Positions 51,439 to 61,747 of a stretch of DNA of 64,000 bases are shown here, piece by piece; positions within the stretch are counted from its first letter, which is position 1, and the number at the start of each line of letters is the position of its first letter. The position numbers and the translations under genes were made by a program. Location of the stretch: positions 62,001 through 126,000 of the forward strand of contig JAURCJ010000003.1 in the NCBI GenBank assembly GCA_030828505.1, given 5' to 3'. The notes under the pieces are model-generated. The model was given only the letters and a program-made list of their open reading frames with translations. It had not been told where the DNA came from and ran no database searches. Source of the DNA: Alphaproteobacteria bacterium (GTDB lineage Bacteria; Pseudomonadota; Alphaproteobacteria; TMED109).

Positions 51439-52431
51439 ATGTCTTTACCAATAATAGGAATTACCATGGGAGACCCCGCTGGTATAGGTCCTGAAATTAT
51501 AGTTAAGTCATTCATTGATAATAAACTATATGCTAATTTTGCATTATTAGTAATTGGTGACTCTAACTGCCTGGAACAAGAAATAAAAAAAAATAACTTA
51601 ATTTTAGATGTAAATATTTGCTCCAGTATAGATGATATAAAAATTAGCAGTAAAAATATTATTAATTGTTTAAATGTTGGAAATAAAATAAATCATGTAA
51701 AATACGGTTTTAATTCTGATATATATGGTGAAGCATCCTATCAATATATATGTGAAGCGGTAAATTTAGCTTTATTAGGCAAAATTGATGCTATTTGTAC
51801 AGCTCCTATAAGTAAAAAAGCTCTTCATATGGCAGGATATAATTTTCCTGGACATACTGAACTTTTAGCACACTTAACGAACACAAAAGAAGTATCATTA
51901 ATGCTTTCTACCCCAAAAATGAACGTAATTCATGTAACAGCACATTTAGGACTAATTGAAGCTATAGAAAATATTAATTCAGATTTAGTTTTTAGAACCA
52001 TAGAAAGAGGAAGAAATATAACGAAGCAATTAATTAATAATGAACCAAAAATAGGAGTATGCGCGATTAATCCTCATGCAGGTGAAGATGGCTTATTTGG
52101 AAACGATGAAGAAGAAAAAAAAATATTACCCGCAATCAATAAAGCCTTAAGTTTTAATTGGAATATAAAAGGTCCTCTTCCTGCTGATAGTTTGTTTTAT
52201 CAGGCTGGTCTAAAAAAGTTTGACTTAGTTGTAGCTATGTATCACGACCAAGGTCATGGACCAGTAAAAGTTATGGGTATTGATGAGGGAATAAATATTA
52301 CTGTAGGCCTTCCATTAATTAGAACTTCTGTAGACCATGGAACTGCTTATGATATTGCAGGAAAAGGTATTGCAAAGGAAGTTAATATGCAAAATGCTAT
52401 TACTAAGGCTTATAATTTAATAAAAAAATAA
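51439..52431 (+). CDS. pdxA: 4-hydroxythreonine-4-phosphate dehydrogenase
   Basis: A 330-residue PdxA-family protein; ATG 51439 is preferred over TTG 51427 because it begins MSLPIIGITMGDPAGIGPE, the family start. PISKKALHMAGYNFPGHTE includes a metal-binding His, HVTAHLGLIEAI another, and YHDQGHGP a third, the three-His zinc set of PdxA. It oxidises 4-phosphohydroxy-L-threonine in pyridoxal phosphate synthesis. PdxA2-type enzymes of sugar-acid catabolism look alike; the isolated position favours the cofactor role. No partner such as ksgA is next to it. Confidence 0.85.
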   Translation: MSLPIIGITMGDPAGIGPEIIVKSFIDNKLYANFALLVIGDSNCLEQEIKKNNLILDVNICSSIDDIKISSKNIINCLNVGNKINHVKYGFNSDIYGEASYQYICEAVNLALLGKIDAICTAPISKKALHMAGYNFPGHTELLAHLTNTKEVSLMLSTPKMNVIHVTAHLGLIEAIENINSDLVFRTIERGRNITKQLINNEPKIGVCAINPHAGEDGLFGNDEEEKKILPAINKALSFNWNIKGPLPADSLFYQAGLKKFDLVVAMYHDQGHGPVKVMGIDEGINITVGLPLIRTSVDHGTAYDIAGKGIAKEVNMQNAITKAYNLIKK

Positions 52432-52573
52432 ATATATTTTTTTAAAGATAAAACTAACATTTTATAAATCTAAATTTTTCTTTTTTACAACTATCAAAAA
52501 TTTATTATTAAATAAATTTTAAATTATATATAATTATAAGAAGTTTAAAAACAAAAGAATTTGCCATTTATAG

Positions 52574-52651
<78 letters not shown>

Positions 52652-52711
52652 AATATACCTACTGTATATATATTCATACAACTATATACAACCTATTTAA
52701 TAAAAAAATTA

Positions 52712-52787
52712 TGGTGGGCGATGACGGGATCGAACCGCCGACCTACTCGGTGTAAACGAGTCGCTCTCCCAGCTGAGCTAATCGCCC
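52712..52787 (-). tRNA. tRNA-Val (TAC)
   Basis: On the minus strand GGGCGAT pairs with ATCGCCC in the acceptor stem, the anticodon stem-loop CTCGTTTACACCGAG carries TAC, and the T-arm has GGTTCGATCC. The 3' CCA is encoded at 52712-52714. It follows the hupB terminator on the same strand. Confidence 0.96.
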
Positions 52788-52815
52788 TTTAAATAAGGTA
52801 CTAACATAAAAATTA

Positions 52816-52839
52816 CCGGCTTTAAAACACTAAAGCCGG
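52816..52839 (-). terminator. Intrinsic terminator of hupB
   Basis: A perfect GC-rich 9-bp stem (52816-52824 with 52831-52839) around a 6-base loop lies 22 bases after the hupB stop. On the minus strand it is followed by TAATTTTTATG. It separates hupB from the tRNA-Val gene. Confidence 0.85.
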
Positions 52840-52860
52840 CAAGATTATTAATAGACTTTC

Positions 52861-53136
52861 TTACTTATTAACTGATTCTTTTAAACTTTTTCCTGGACGG
52901 AATTTAGGTTGTTTAGAAGCAGCTATTTGAATAGTTTCTCCTGTTCTAGGATTTCTTCCAGTAGTAGCTTTTCTATTAGCAACCATAAATGTTCCAAAAC
53001 CTACTAAACGTACTTCACCACCAGAAGATAATTCACCACTTATAGATCCAAATACAGCTTCAACTGCATCTGAAGCTTGTGTTTTAGAAATTCCAGCTGA
53101 AGATGCTACTGCACCAATTAATTCATTCTTATTCAT
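52861..53136 (-). CDS. hupB: DNA-binding protein HU
   Basis: A 91-residue HU/IHF-family protein: MNKNELIGAVASSAGISKTQ at the N terminus, then VRLVGFGTFMV, and the DNA-intercalating arm GRNPRTGETIQIAASKQPKFRPGKSLKE (partly quoted), which is the HU signature region. It bends and compacts DNA as a homodimer. A strong AAGGGGG ribosome-binding site precedes the start. It follows lon on the same strand after 81 bases, and a GC-rich terminator ends it; this order is conserved in many proteobacteria. Confidence 0.95.
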   Translation of the reverse strand: MNKNELIGAVASSAGISKTQASDAVEAVFGSISGELSSGGEVRLVGFGTFMVANRKATTGRNPRTGETIQIAASKQPKFRPGKSLKESVNK

Positions 53137-53217
53137 AAAGCCCCCTTGTGATAATGTTAAATATTATAATCTCTATTATTTAATAGACTTTATTATTAAA
53201 AGTCAAAATAAATTATA

Positions 53218-55626
53218 TTAATGTTTTACTATGTTTTCTTGAGTAGTTCTACCATTATTTTGACTATTTTTTATGAATTCAGCTTCGTCCCATTTTATTG
53301 GTAAAGGTTTATCTTCTAATGAGTGTTCTATAACCTCATCTAAATGACTAACTAAAACTATTTCAATATTATTTTTTATTTCTTCATCCACTTCCTTGAG
53401 ATCTTTTTTGTTATCAATAGGTATTAGAACCTTTTTTATGCCTCCCCTTGATGCAGCTAAGAGCTTTTCTTTTAAACCTCCTATAGGCATTATTCTTCCT
53501 CTTAAGGAAATTTCTCCTGTCATTGCCACATCACATCTTACAGGAATACCCGTTAATACAGATATCATTGATATAGCAATCGCAGCTCCAGCAGATGGGC
53601 CATCCTTCGGTGTAGCTCCCTCTGGTACATGAACATGAATATCTTTCCTTTCAAATAAAGGAGGTTCTATACCGAAATCTACAGCTCTAGATCTCACATA
53701 ACTTGTAGCAGCTTGAACTGACTCCTTCATAACATCTCCTAATTGGCCTGTAATTTGTTGTCTACCTTTACCTGTCATAGTTACTGCTTCGATAGATAAC
53801 AAATCACCACCAAAATCCGTATAAGCTAAACCAGTTGTGATTCCTAATAAATTTTCTTTATCTGCTAAACCATGCTTAAATTTTCTAATACCAGCATATT
53901 CTTCCAGATTATTTGGCGTAATCTCTACTTTTGCAATATCCCCTTTAACTATCTTCTTAATAGCTTTTCTACATAATGATGCCAGCTCTCTTTCAAGCCC
54001 TCTAACACCAGCTTCTCTCGTATAATATTTTATTAAATCTCCCAGGGCTTCGTCTGTAATTGACCACTCTTCTTTCTTTAATCCATTTCTATCAAGTTGC
54101 TTTGTAATCAAATGTCTTTTAGCTATTTCTATTTTTTCATTTTCTAGATAACCAGATAAGTTAATAATTTCCATTCTATCTAAAAGAGGTCTAGGCATAT
54201 TTAGGGAATTAGCTGTTGTAACAAACATTACATCTGACAAATCATAATCTAAATCTAAATAATGGTCGTTAAAAGTACTATTTTGTTCAGGATCTAGAAC
54301 CTCTAATAATGCAGAAGCAGGATCTCCTCTCCAATCAGAACCTATTTTGTCAATTTCATCTAGCAGAAATAAAGGATTTGATGACTTACCTTTTTTTAAA
54401 CTTTGTATAATTTTTCCTGGCATTGAACCAATGTAAGTCCTTCTGTGCCCTCTTATTTCGGATTCATCACGAACTCCTCCTAATGATATCCTAACAAATT
54501 TTCTTCCCGTAGCTCTAGCTAAGGATTTACCTAAAGATGTTTTTCCCACACCTGGAGCACCAACAAGACAAATTATAGGTCCCTTGAGTTTTTTAGTTCG
54601 ACTTTGAACGGCAAGATATTCAATTATTCTATCTTTAACCTTTTCTAAACCAAAGTGATCTTCATTAAGAATATCCTCTGCTTGGTTTAAATCATATTTT
54701 ACTTTTGTATACTTTTTCCATGGTATTGAAGTTAACCAATCTAAATAATTTCTTACTACGGAAGATTCTGCAGAAGTAGGCCCCATTCCTTTAAGTTTTT
54801 TAAGTTCAGAATTCGCCTTGGCCTTTGCTTCTTTGGTTAATTTTAATTTACTTATTTTTTCTTCAAATTCTGTAATTTCATCTTTACTGTCATCCTCTTC
54901 AGATAATTCTTTCTGAATTGCTTTCATTTGTTCATTTAAATAATATTCTTTCTGTGTTTTTTCCATAGAACGTTTAACTCTGTTTCTTATTTTTTTCTCC
55001 ACTTTTATGACGGATAGGTCATTTTCAATATATTCAAGAACCTTTTCCATCCTAATTGCAGCAGATAATTGCTCAAGCAATTCTTGCTTTTCAGATAATG
55101 AAATATTTAAATGAGATGCTATAAAATCTGACATTCTAGATATGTTATTTATCTCAGAAATAGTACTTATAGTATCTGAAGTTATTTTTTTATTTAGCTT
55201 TGTATAAGCTTCAAATTGTTCTGATGCAGTTCTTAATAAAGCTTTCTCTTCTATAGAATTAACTTCATTATCTTCTTTTACAAGGCTATAATTGGCTTTT
55301 AAATAATCTTCAGCATTTAAGAAATCTTTAATATTAACTCTTTTTCCACCTTCAATTAATACTTTAACAGTACCATCAGGTAATCTTAATAGTTGAAGAA
55401 TTTTACCTAAAGACCCAATATTATAAACATCTTTAAATTCAGGATTATCAACTATAGAATCTCTTTGTGTAACTAATATAATCTCCTTATCAGTATTCAT
55501 TGCATTTTCAAGTGCCTTGACAGACTTATCTCTTCCTACAAATAATGGAGCAACCATTCCAGGGAAAACGACGATATCTCTTAAGGGGATAAGAGGCAAA
55601 ATATTAGAATTAGTTTCTTCAATCAT
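53218..55626 (-). CDS. lon: ATP-dependent Lon protease
   Basis: An 802-residue LonA protease. The N-terminal substrate-binding domain starts LPLIPLRDIVVFPGMVAPLFVGR (partly quoted), a coiled-coil follows (about 190-265), then the AAA+ module with Walker A VGAPGVGKTSLGKS and Walker B FLLDEIDK. The protease domain has catalytic Ser in DGPSAGAAIA and the Lys in GGLKEKLLAA. It degrades misfolded and regulatory proteins in the cytoplasm. It lies between clpX and hupB. Confidence 0.97.
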   Translation of the reverse strand: MIEETNSNILPLIPLRDIVVFPGMVAPLFVGRDKSVKALENAMNTDKEIILVTQRDSIVDNPEFKDVYNIGSLGKILQLLRLPDGTVKVLIEGGKRVNIKDFLNAEDYLKANYSLVKEDNEVNSIEEKALLRTASEQFEAYTKLNKKITSDTISTISEINNISRMSDFIASHLNISLSEKQELLEQLSAAIRMEKVLEYIENDLSVIKVEKKIRNRVKRSMEKTQKEYYLNEQMKAIQKELSEEDDSKDEITEFEEKISKLKLTKEAKAKANSELKKLKGMGPTSAESSVVRNYLDWLTSIPWKKYTKVKYDLNQAEDILNEDHFGLEKVKDRIIEYLAVQSRTKKLKGPIICLVGAPGVGKTSLGKSLARATGRKFVRISLGGVRDESEIRGHRRTYIGSMPGKIIQSLKKGKSSNPLFLLDEIDKIGSDWRGDPASALLEVLDPEQNSTFNDHYLDLDYDLSDVMFVTTANSLNMPRPLLDRMEIINLSGYLENEKIEIAKRHLITKQLDRNGLKKEEWSITDEALGDLIKYYTREAGVRGLERELASLCRKAIKKIVKGDIAKVEITPNNLEEYAGIRKFKHGLADKENLLGITTGLAYTDFGGDLLSIEAVTMTGKGRQQITGQLGDVMKESVQAATSYVRSRAVDFGIEPPLFERKDIHVHVPEGATPKDGPSAGAAIAISMISVLTGIPVRCDVAMTGEISLRGRIMPIGGLKEKLLAASRGGIKKVLIPIDNKKDLKEVDEEIKNNIEIVLVSHLDEVIEHSLEDKPLPIKWDEAEFIKNSQNNGRTTQENIVKH

Positions 55627-55707
55627 AGCTTTGCTCCAATTTAAATAATATATTTATTATACTTTAATGTTGGGTATATAGATGTAAATTTCAAGTATAA
55701 AGTTAAC

Positions 55708-56979
55708 TTATCTTATAGATGATTTAACTTTATCTTTGCTTTTAGAATAAACTAATAACGGGTCTTTATTTTCACTAATAACTTCCTTATTAATTACTAC
55801 TTCTTCTATATTGTTCAACTTAGGAAGTTCAAACATTGTATCTACAAGAATATTTTCTAAAATAGACCTAAGCCCTCTTGCACCAGTTTCCCTTTTTAAA
55901 GCTCTTTCAGCAATCGCATTTAATGCCTCTTCAGTAAAATTCAATCTGACATTTTCCATATCAAACATTTTTTCATATTGTTTTATTAGAGCATTTTTAG
56001 GCTTAGTTAATATATTTATTAGTGCAGCTTTATCTAAATCTTTAAGAGTTGCTATAATAGGAAGTCGTCCAATAAACTCTGGAATTAAACCATATTGTAG
56101 TAAATCTTGAGGTTCTAAATTTAATAAAAGCTCTTCATTTCTTTTATTATCTAATATTGGCAATTCAGCACTAAAACCAATTGAACTAGCTGTTCCTCTT
56201 TTAGAAATTATTTTTTCTAACCCTCCAAATGCACCTGCACAAATAAATAAAATATTAGTAGTATCAACTTGTAAAAAATCTTGTTGCGGATGCTTTCTTC
56301 CTCCCTGAGGTGGAACACTTGCAACAGTTCCCTCCATGATTTTTAATAAAGCTTGCTGAACCCCTTCTCCACTTACATCTCTAGTTATTGAAGGATTATC
56401 TGATTTTCTACTAATTTTATCTATTTCATCAATATAAACTATTCCTCTTTGGGCTCTTTCAACATTATAATCTGAGGCCTGTAATAACTTTAAAATTATA
56501 TTCTCTACATCTTCACCTACATAACCTGCTTCTGTTAAACTTGTAGCATCAGCCATAGTAAACGGAACATCTAAAAATCTTGCTAAAGTTTGTGCTAAAA
56601 GAGTTTTCCCACTTCCAGTAGAGCCTATCAATAAGATATTAGATTTTGCTAATTCAACATCATTTGCACTTGGCTTGTGGTTTAATCTTTTATAATGATT
56701 ATAAACAGCAACAGATAAAACTTTCTTTGCAGATGATTGTCCAATTACATAAGTATCTAAAAAATCAAAAATTTCAGAAGGACTTGGAACATCTTTAGAA
56801 GACTTAACTAATGCGGTTTTACTCTCTTCCTTTATAATATCTGTACATAAATCAACACATTCATCACATATAAATACTGTTGGACCAGCAATTAGTTTTT
56901 TTACTTCATGCTGACTTTTACCACAAAAAGAACAATGCAATTTCTCTTTATCATTTTTTTCATTATCAGACATTTTCAT
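55708..56979 (-). CDS. clpX: ATP-dependent Clp protease ATPase subunit ClpX
   Basis: A 423-residue AAA+ unfoldase. The N-terminal zinc-binding domain has CSFCGK and CDECVDLC; Walker A is [13 protein letters not shown] and Walker [11 protein letters not shown]; the pore loop GYVGED and the IGF-containing region (IGFSAEL) needed to dock on ClpP are present. It recognises and unfolds substrates for ClpP. It follows clpP on the minus strand with a 39-base gap and precedes lon. Confidence 0.97.
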   Translation of the reverse strand: MKMSDNEKNDKEKLHCSFCGKSQHEVKKLIAGPTVFICDECVDLCTDIIKEESKTALVKSSKDVPSPSEIFDFLDTYVIGQSSAKKVLSVAVYNHYKRLNHKPSANDVELAKSNILLIGSTGSGKTLLAQTLARFLDVPFTMADATSLTEAGYVGEDVENIILKLLQASDYNVERAQRGIVYIDEIDKISRKSDNPSITRDVSGEGVQQALLKIMEGTVASVPPQGGRKHPQQDFLQVDTTNILFICAGAFGGLEKIISKRGTASSIGFSAELPILDNKRNEELLLNLEPQDLLQYGLIPEFIGRLPIIATLKDLDKAALINILTKPKNALIKQYEKMFDMENVRLNFTEEALNAIAERALKRETGARGLRSILENILVDTMFELPKLNNIEEVVINKEVISENKDPLLVYSKSKDKVKSSIR

Positions 56980-57018
56980 TCCTATAGGATTTTTTAAATT
57001 AATAAATTATTCTTTTAA

Positions 57019-57642
57019 TTACCTTTTTTCAACAATTTCATCAATTAATCCTAATTCTTTTGCTTCATTAGGATTTAAAAACTTATCTCTTTCAAGCATT
57101 TCACTTATCTTTTTTATCGATTGACCTGTATGTTTACTATAAATAGAATTTAATCTGCCCTTTAAATCAATAATTTCTTTTGCGTGAATTTCTATGTCAG
57201 TAGCTTGCCCTTGAAAACCTCCTGAAGGCTGATGCACCATTACCCTAGAGTTTGGCAACGCAAATCTTTGTCCTTTTTCTCCGGCAGATAAAAGAAGAGA
57301 CCCCATAGATGCTGCTTGCCCTACACACATAGTTGAAACAGATGGTTTAATATATTGCATGGTGTCATATATTGCTAAGCCAGATGAAACTATACCACCT
57401 GGAGAATTTATATAAATTGAAATAGATTTATCTGGGTTTTCTGCTTCTAAAAATAATAGTTGAGCAATAATTACAGTTGCCATTTCATCATGAACAGTAC
57501 CCGTAATAAAAATAATCCTTTCTTTTAATAATCTAGAAAAAATATCATAAGCTCGTTCTCCTCGTCCAGATTCTTCAACAACCATAGGGATTAAAGAACT
57601 CATTTTTACATTATGCTCACTATCTATTTTCATATTAAACAT
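57019..57642 (-). CDS. clpP: ATP-dependent Clp protease proteolytic subunit ClpP
   Basis: A 207-residue serine peptidase of normal length. The catalytic Ser lies in [16 protein letters not shown], the His in [10 protein letters not shown], and an Asp follows in the C-terminal half; the INSPGG oxyanion motif is present. Fourteen subunits form the chamber fed by ClpX. It lies 12 bases downstream of tig and upstream of clpX on the same strand. Confidence 0.97.
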   Translation of the reverse strand: MFNMKIDSEHNVKMSSLIPMVVEESGRGERAYDIFSRLLKERIIFITGTVHDEMATVIIAQLLFLEAENPDKSISIYINSPGGIVSSGLAIYDTMQYIKPSVSTMCVGQAASMGSLLLSAGEKGQRFALPNSRVMVHQPSGGFQGQATDIEIHAKEIIDLKGRLNSIYSKHTGQSIKKISEMLERDKFLNPNEAKELGLIDEIVEKR

Positions 57643-57654
57643 TACCTCTCTTCA

Positions 57655-59061
57655 TTACTTCTTAGATTTTGCTTTTACACTTTTATTAGTCTTTGCTTTA
57701 GTAGATTTTTTATTTTTTGATTTTGCTGTAGGATCTGCAATTACATTATCCTCATATAACTCTTCAGAAGAAACTTTTATTTCTTTAATAGAACACTTGC
57801 CTATAATATGATCAACCACTTTTTCTTCAAAAAGCGGTGCTCTTACAGCATTAGCTGCTTCTGGGTTTTTTTGATAAAATTCTATTACTTTGTTCTCTTC
57901 TCCTGGATATTTTCTAGCCTCTTGCATAACAGCAGTTTTGATCTCATCTTCTGTAACTGTAATTTTATTTACATCACCAATTTCTGCCATAAGTAACCCT
58001 AACCTTACTCTTCTCTCAGCAATCTCACTATACTCCTTTTTTAAAACAGAATCTTTTTTACCTTTATCTATATCGTCTATGACTCCAGCTTTTCGATCTT
58101 GCTCAAATCTATCCCAAATTACTTTATTTTCATTTTCTAACATCGTTTTTGGAACTTCAAAAGTATATTGTTTTGATAATTTATCTAATAAATCTCTTTT
58201 AATTCTATTTCTAGCAGTTGCTTTATAATTAATTTCTATCTGATTCTTAATAGCCTCTTTAAGAGATTTTAAATCAGGTAAACCCATCCTTGTTGCAAGC
58301 TCATCATTAATTTTAGACTTCTCTGCCTCTAAGATATCTTTTATAGTAACTTTAAATGTTGCTGGTTTACCAGAAAGCTCAGCTTTTTGATAATTTTCAG
58401 GAAAATTAACTTTAACATCTTTTTGGTCATTAACATTCAAATTTATTAATTGATCTTCAAAACCAGGTATCATCTGCCCCGAACCAAGTTCTAATCTGTG
58501 ATTTTCTGCTGTACCTCCGTCAAATAATTTTCCGTCCATATAACCTTTAAAGTCTATTAAAACAGAATCTCCAATTTTAGATTTACGTTTTTTCTTAAGT
58601 GGCGCATAGGATTTTTGATTATTTGCAATATCCTCTAATGCTTTATTAATATCCTTATCTTTTACTTCTGCTACTAACCTATCAAACTTTAATTTTGAAA
58701 AATCCTGAATTTGAATATCAGGCATTATCTCTAGGTTTACTGTAAATTTAACATCAGAACCGTCTAGAGGTTTTCCATCAAAATCTACTTTTGGTTGCAT
58801 TGCAGGCTTGAGCTTTTTATCAGTAAATAATTTTCTCATACTATCGGAAACTTGTTTTTCTACTACTTCTCCTGAGACTTGAGTACCAAACCTACTTTTT
58901 ATAATTGTCATAGGTACTTTACCAGGTCTAAAACCATCAATCTTTGCGGTAGAGGCAACCTCTGTCAATCTTGCATCTATGGCTTTATTAATTATTGCTG
59001 AAGGTATTACTATCTTATATGATTTGCTTAAACCTTCACTTTTTAATTCAGTTACCTTCAT
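57655..59061 (-). CDS. tig: Trigger factor
   Basis: A 468-residue ribosome-associated chaperone. The N-terminal ribosome-binding part includes the signature GFRPGKVPMTIIKSRFG, the FKBP-type PPIase domain runs from about 150 to 245 (GDSVLIDFKGYMDGKLFDGG), and the helical C-terminal domain follows. The last 25 residues form a Lys-rich tail (KSKNKKSTKAK), longer than in many trigger factors. It assists folding of nascent chains. It is the first gene of tig-clpP-clpX-lon-hupB. Confidence 0.95.
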   Translation of the reverse strand: MKVTELKSEGLSKSYKIVIPSAIINKAIDARLTEVASTAKIDGFRPGKVPMTIIKSRFGTQVSGEVVEKQVSDSMRKLFTDKKLKPAMQPKVDFDGKPLDGSDVKFTVNLEIMPDIQIQDFSKLKFDRLVAEVKDKDINKALEDIANNQKSYAPLKKKRKSKIGDSVLIDFKGYMDGKLFDGGTAENHRLELGSGQMIPGFEDQLINLNVNDQKDVKVNFPENYQKAELSGKPATFKVTIKDILEAEKSKINDELATRMGLPDLKSLKEAIKNQIEINYKATARNRIKRDLLDKLSKQYTFEVPKTMLENENKVIWDRFEQDRKAGVIDDIDKGKKDSVLKKEYSEIAERRVRLGLLMAEIGDVNKITVTEDEIKTAVMQEARKYPGEENKVIEFYQKNPEAANAVRAPLFEEKVVDHIIGKCSIKEIKVSSEELYEDNVIADPTAKSKNKKSTKAKTNKSVKAKSKK

Positions 59062-59078
59062 AATTTTTCCTCAATTTA

Positions 59079-59163
59079 TGGTGCGGATGGAGGGACTTGA
59101 ACCCCCACGCCTTACGGCACTAGAACCTAAATCTAGCGTGTCTGCCAATTTCACCACATCCGC
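59079..59163 (-). tRNA. tRNA-Leu (TAG)
   Basis: On the minus strand GCGGATG pairs with CATCCGC in the acceptor stem, the anticodon loop TTTAGGT within CTAGA/TCTAG carries TAG, a class II variable arm (TGCCGTAAGGCG) follows, and the T-arm reads GGGGGTTCAAGTCCCTC. CCA is encoded at 59079-59081. It lies just upstream of tig, 17 bases before its start, on the same strand. Confidence 0.96.
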
Positions 59164-59241
59164 GATTAAAAATTTATAATCATAAAAATAGTTATATATA
59201 TTATATAAAGAAATCTAGCTAGAGTTTAATTAAAAATTATA

Positions 59242-61611
59242 TTAATTATTATTTACTAAAACCTGAGCACAAGCATCAACTATAGCCTCTGAATTTATAG
59301 AATAGTGCCTATAAAGATCAATTAAATTACCTGATTGCCCAAATTCATCTACTCCTAGAGAAATAATTTTTTTACCTACTGCTCCTCCTATCCAAGTTAA
59401 TGAAGAAGAGTGAGCATCATTGATAGTAATAATAACACTATTTTTATTTGTGTTTTCAAATATTTCTTCAATTCTAGACTTATTATTAATACCTAATGAT
59501 TTATTTTTGTGCGACTGTCTCCAATTCTTATATAATCTATCATTAGAAGTAACTGATAATATCGAAATATTTATTTCATCCTCTTGCATCTGTTTTGAAG
59601 CCTCTAATACTTCTGGTGCCATTACACCTGAAAAAACAATTATTACTTCGCTGTTTATTTCTGAGCCCTCAAGCCAATAACCTCCAGACAAAATATCTTG
59701 TTCAAGAGAAGAAGTTAATTTTCTATTTATTTGATCTATATTTCTGGTAGATAATCTTATATATACTGAGCTGCCATTTTCATCCTGCATATAATTAAAG
59801 GTATACCTCAAAATCACCTCAAGCTCGTCAGCATAAGTTGGTTCAAACATGAGAAGATTAGGTTGTCCTATACCAATTAAAGGAGTTATAATGGATTGAT
59901 GTGCTCCTCCTTCAGGCCCTAGAGATATTCCAGAAGGAGTTGCTACTAATAAGAATCTTGCATCTTGATAAACAGCATAATTTAAAGCGTCAAGCCCCCT
60001 TGAAATAAATGTATCATATATGGTTCCTATTGGAATTAAAGAAGAACCAAACATCTTTTTAGATAAGCCAGCTGCTCCTAAAGCTAAAAATAAATTATTT
60101 TCAGCAATACCTAGTTCAAAATGTTGTCCCTGAGGAGAAACTTGCCATTTTTGTGCAGAGACAACTTTTTCATCATGAAATACATCAGTTTTTTTTTTTC
60201 GATTATATATTTGTTTCTGATTTACCCATCCGCCTAAACTAGTTGAAACCGTTACATCTGGGGAAAAAGTAACTATTCTTTTACTTAATTCTGAATCTGA
60301 TTTTCCTATTTCATTAAGAATTCTTCCGAATACTTCCTGAGTGTTAGATGATTTACTTTCTTTAAATTTAAATTTATTTGATACTTTCACTTTTTCATCT
60401 GAAAAATTTCTATCGTTATTTTTATAAAAAGGGCTTTTTTCTATAAATTTAGCTAAATTTTTCTGAGAAGAATCAATTCCAGAATAATAGTCCCATTCCT
60501 CTCCTTTATTAATATTTAATTCCTTTCTATATGCTTCTATTTGTTCAATATTCATTAAACCTGCATGGTTATCCTTATGCCCAGCTAAAGGGAGACCAAA
60601 ACCTTTTATAGTATATGCTATAAAACATGTTGGAGTATCATCATTATCCGCCTCTAGAAATGCTTCTAAAACGGCTTCAACATCATTGCCTGCTAAATTG
60701 GACATTGTTTCGTTTAGTTCTTCATCACCCATAGAATTAATAATTTTAAGCGCATCTTTATCATTCTTTAGATCATTATTTAGATGTTCTCTCCAACCTT
60801 TACTGCCCAGATATGACAATGCTGAATATAGGTCATTTGGACAATTATCAATCCAATTTAATATTTTATTACCACCTTTAATTTTTGATAAACTTTGAAG
60901 TTTTTTTCCATATTTTAATGTAACTACTCTCCAACCCATAGAATCAAATAACTCATCAATTTTTAAATGGAGCTCATCCGTAACAACAGCATCAAGAGAT
61001 TGCCTGTTATAATCTATTATCCACCAACAATTTCTCACATTTTGTTTGGCACCCTCAAGTAGTGCTTCATATATATTACCTTCATCTAGTTCTGCATCTC
61101 CCAACAGAGCTACCATTTTACCATATTTTTTTCTTTTCATTATTTTATGCTTATATAAGTAGTCTTGTATTAAAGAACCAAAGATTGTTATTGCTCCTCC
61201 TAAACCAACTGAGCCAGTGGAATAATCTACATCATCAGTATCTTTTGTTCTTGAAGGATAAGATTGAGCACCTCCAAAAGCTCTAAAGTTTTCTAATTTA
61301 TCTTTTGTTTGATTACCAAGCATATATTGTATAGAGTGAAATACTGGGGCTGCATGAGGTTTTACTGCAACTCTATCCTCTGATTTTAAAACTTTAAAAT
61401 ATAAAGCAATCATTATTGAAACTATAGATGCTGAAGAGGCTTGATGGCCTCCAACTTTTAACCCATCTTCTGAAACTCTAATATTGTTAGCATTATGTAT
61501 CATCCATGAAGATAGCCAAGAAACTTTCTTCTCTAAATCCTTTAAAACCTGTATATCTTTAGAAGGTATTTTCTTAGTATTAGAAATATTATTTAATTTA
61601 TTATTATACAT
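59242..61611 (-). CDS. Homodimeric E1 / transketolase-like thiamin-diphosphate enzyme
   Basis: A 789-residue ThDP enzyme; ATG 61611, with AGAGGG upstream, is preferred over the in-frame ATG at 61671, which would put a 20-residue hydrophobic stretch before the conserved region. The ThDP/Mg2+ motif is GDAELDEGNIYEALLEGA, and the pyrimidine-binding half lies at ELGIAENNLFLALGAAGLS. The build resembles homodimeric pyruvate dehydrogenase E1 and the MdeB 2-oxobutyrate dehydrogenase E1 more than classical transketolase. It diverges from an Lrp-family regulator, an arrangement also reported for mdeB/mdeR. No E2 or E3 gene is in view, so the substrate is uncertain. Confidence 0.8.
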   Translation of the reverse strand: MYNNKLNNISNTKKIPSKDIQVLKDLEKKVSWLSSWMIHNANNIRVSEDGLKVGGHQASSASIVSIMIALYFKVLKSEDRVAVKPHAAPVFHSIQYMLGNQTKDKLENFRAFGGAQSYPSRTKDTDDVDYSTGSVGLGGAITIFGSLIQDYLYKHKIMKRKKYGKMVALLGDAELDEGNIYEALLEGAKQNVRNCWWIIDYNRQSLDAVVTDELHLKIDELFDSMGWRVVTLKYGKKLQSLSKIKGGNKILNWIDNCPNDLYSALSYLGSKGWREHLNNDLKNDKDALKIINSMGDEELNETMSNLAGNDVEAVLEAFLEADNDDTPTCFIAYTIKGFGLPLAGHKDNHAGLMNIEQIEAYRKELNINKGEEWDYYSGIDSSQKNLAKFIEKSPFYKNNDRNFSDEKVKVSNKFKFKESKSSNTQEVFGRILNEIGKSDSELSKRIVTFSPDVTVSTSLGGWVNQKQIYNRKKKTDVFHDEKVVSAQKWQVSPQGQHFELGIAENNLFLALGAAGLSKKMFGSSLIPIGTIYDTFISRGLDALNYAVYQDARFLLVATPSGISLGPEGGAHQSIITPLIGIGQPNLLMFEPTYADELEVILRYTFNYMQDENGSSVYIRLSTRNIDQINRKLTSSLEQDILSGGYWLEGSEINSEVIIVFSGVMAPEVLEASKQMQEDEINISILSVTSNDRLYKNWRQSHKNKSLGINNKSRIEEIFENTNKNSVIITINDAHSSSLTWIGGAVGKKIISLGVDEFGQSGNLIDLYRHYSINSEAIVDACAQVLVNNN

Positions 61612-61667
61612 AAAACCCTCTTTAAAAATATTATAAAGATAATAACTAAAAATAAAATTTTTATATT

Positions 61668-61678
61668 GCAAAATTTGC
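61668..61678. promoter_or_regulatory. Palindrome in the E1-lrp intergenic region
   Basis: GCAAA-A-TTTGC is a perfect short dyad within a very AT-rich divergent promoter region. Lrp/AsnC regulators often bind AT-rich dyads in their own divergent intergenic spaces, so this is a plausible autoregulatory site. Short length keeps confidence low. Confidence 0.35.
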
Positions 61679-61747
61679 TAAAAATATTATAATTATAGCA
61701 ATAAAAATTATATAATAAATTAAAATTTAGTATAAAATTGTAAAATT

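Noticed and set aside
58979-59179. Plus-strand open frame of 66 codons with MEGLEPPRLTALEPKSSVSA-like ending
   Set aside because: It is the antisense reading of tRNA-Leu joined to the start of tig, a common mis-annotated artefact.
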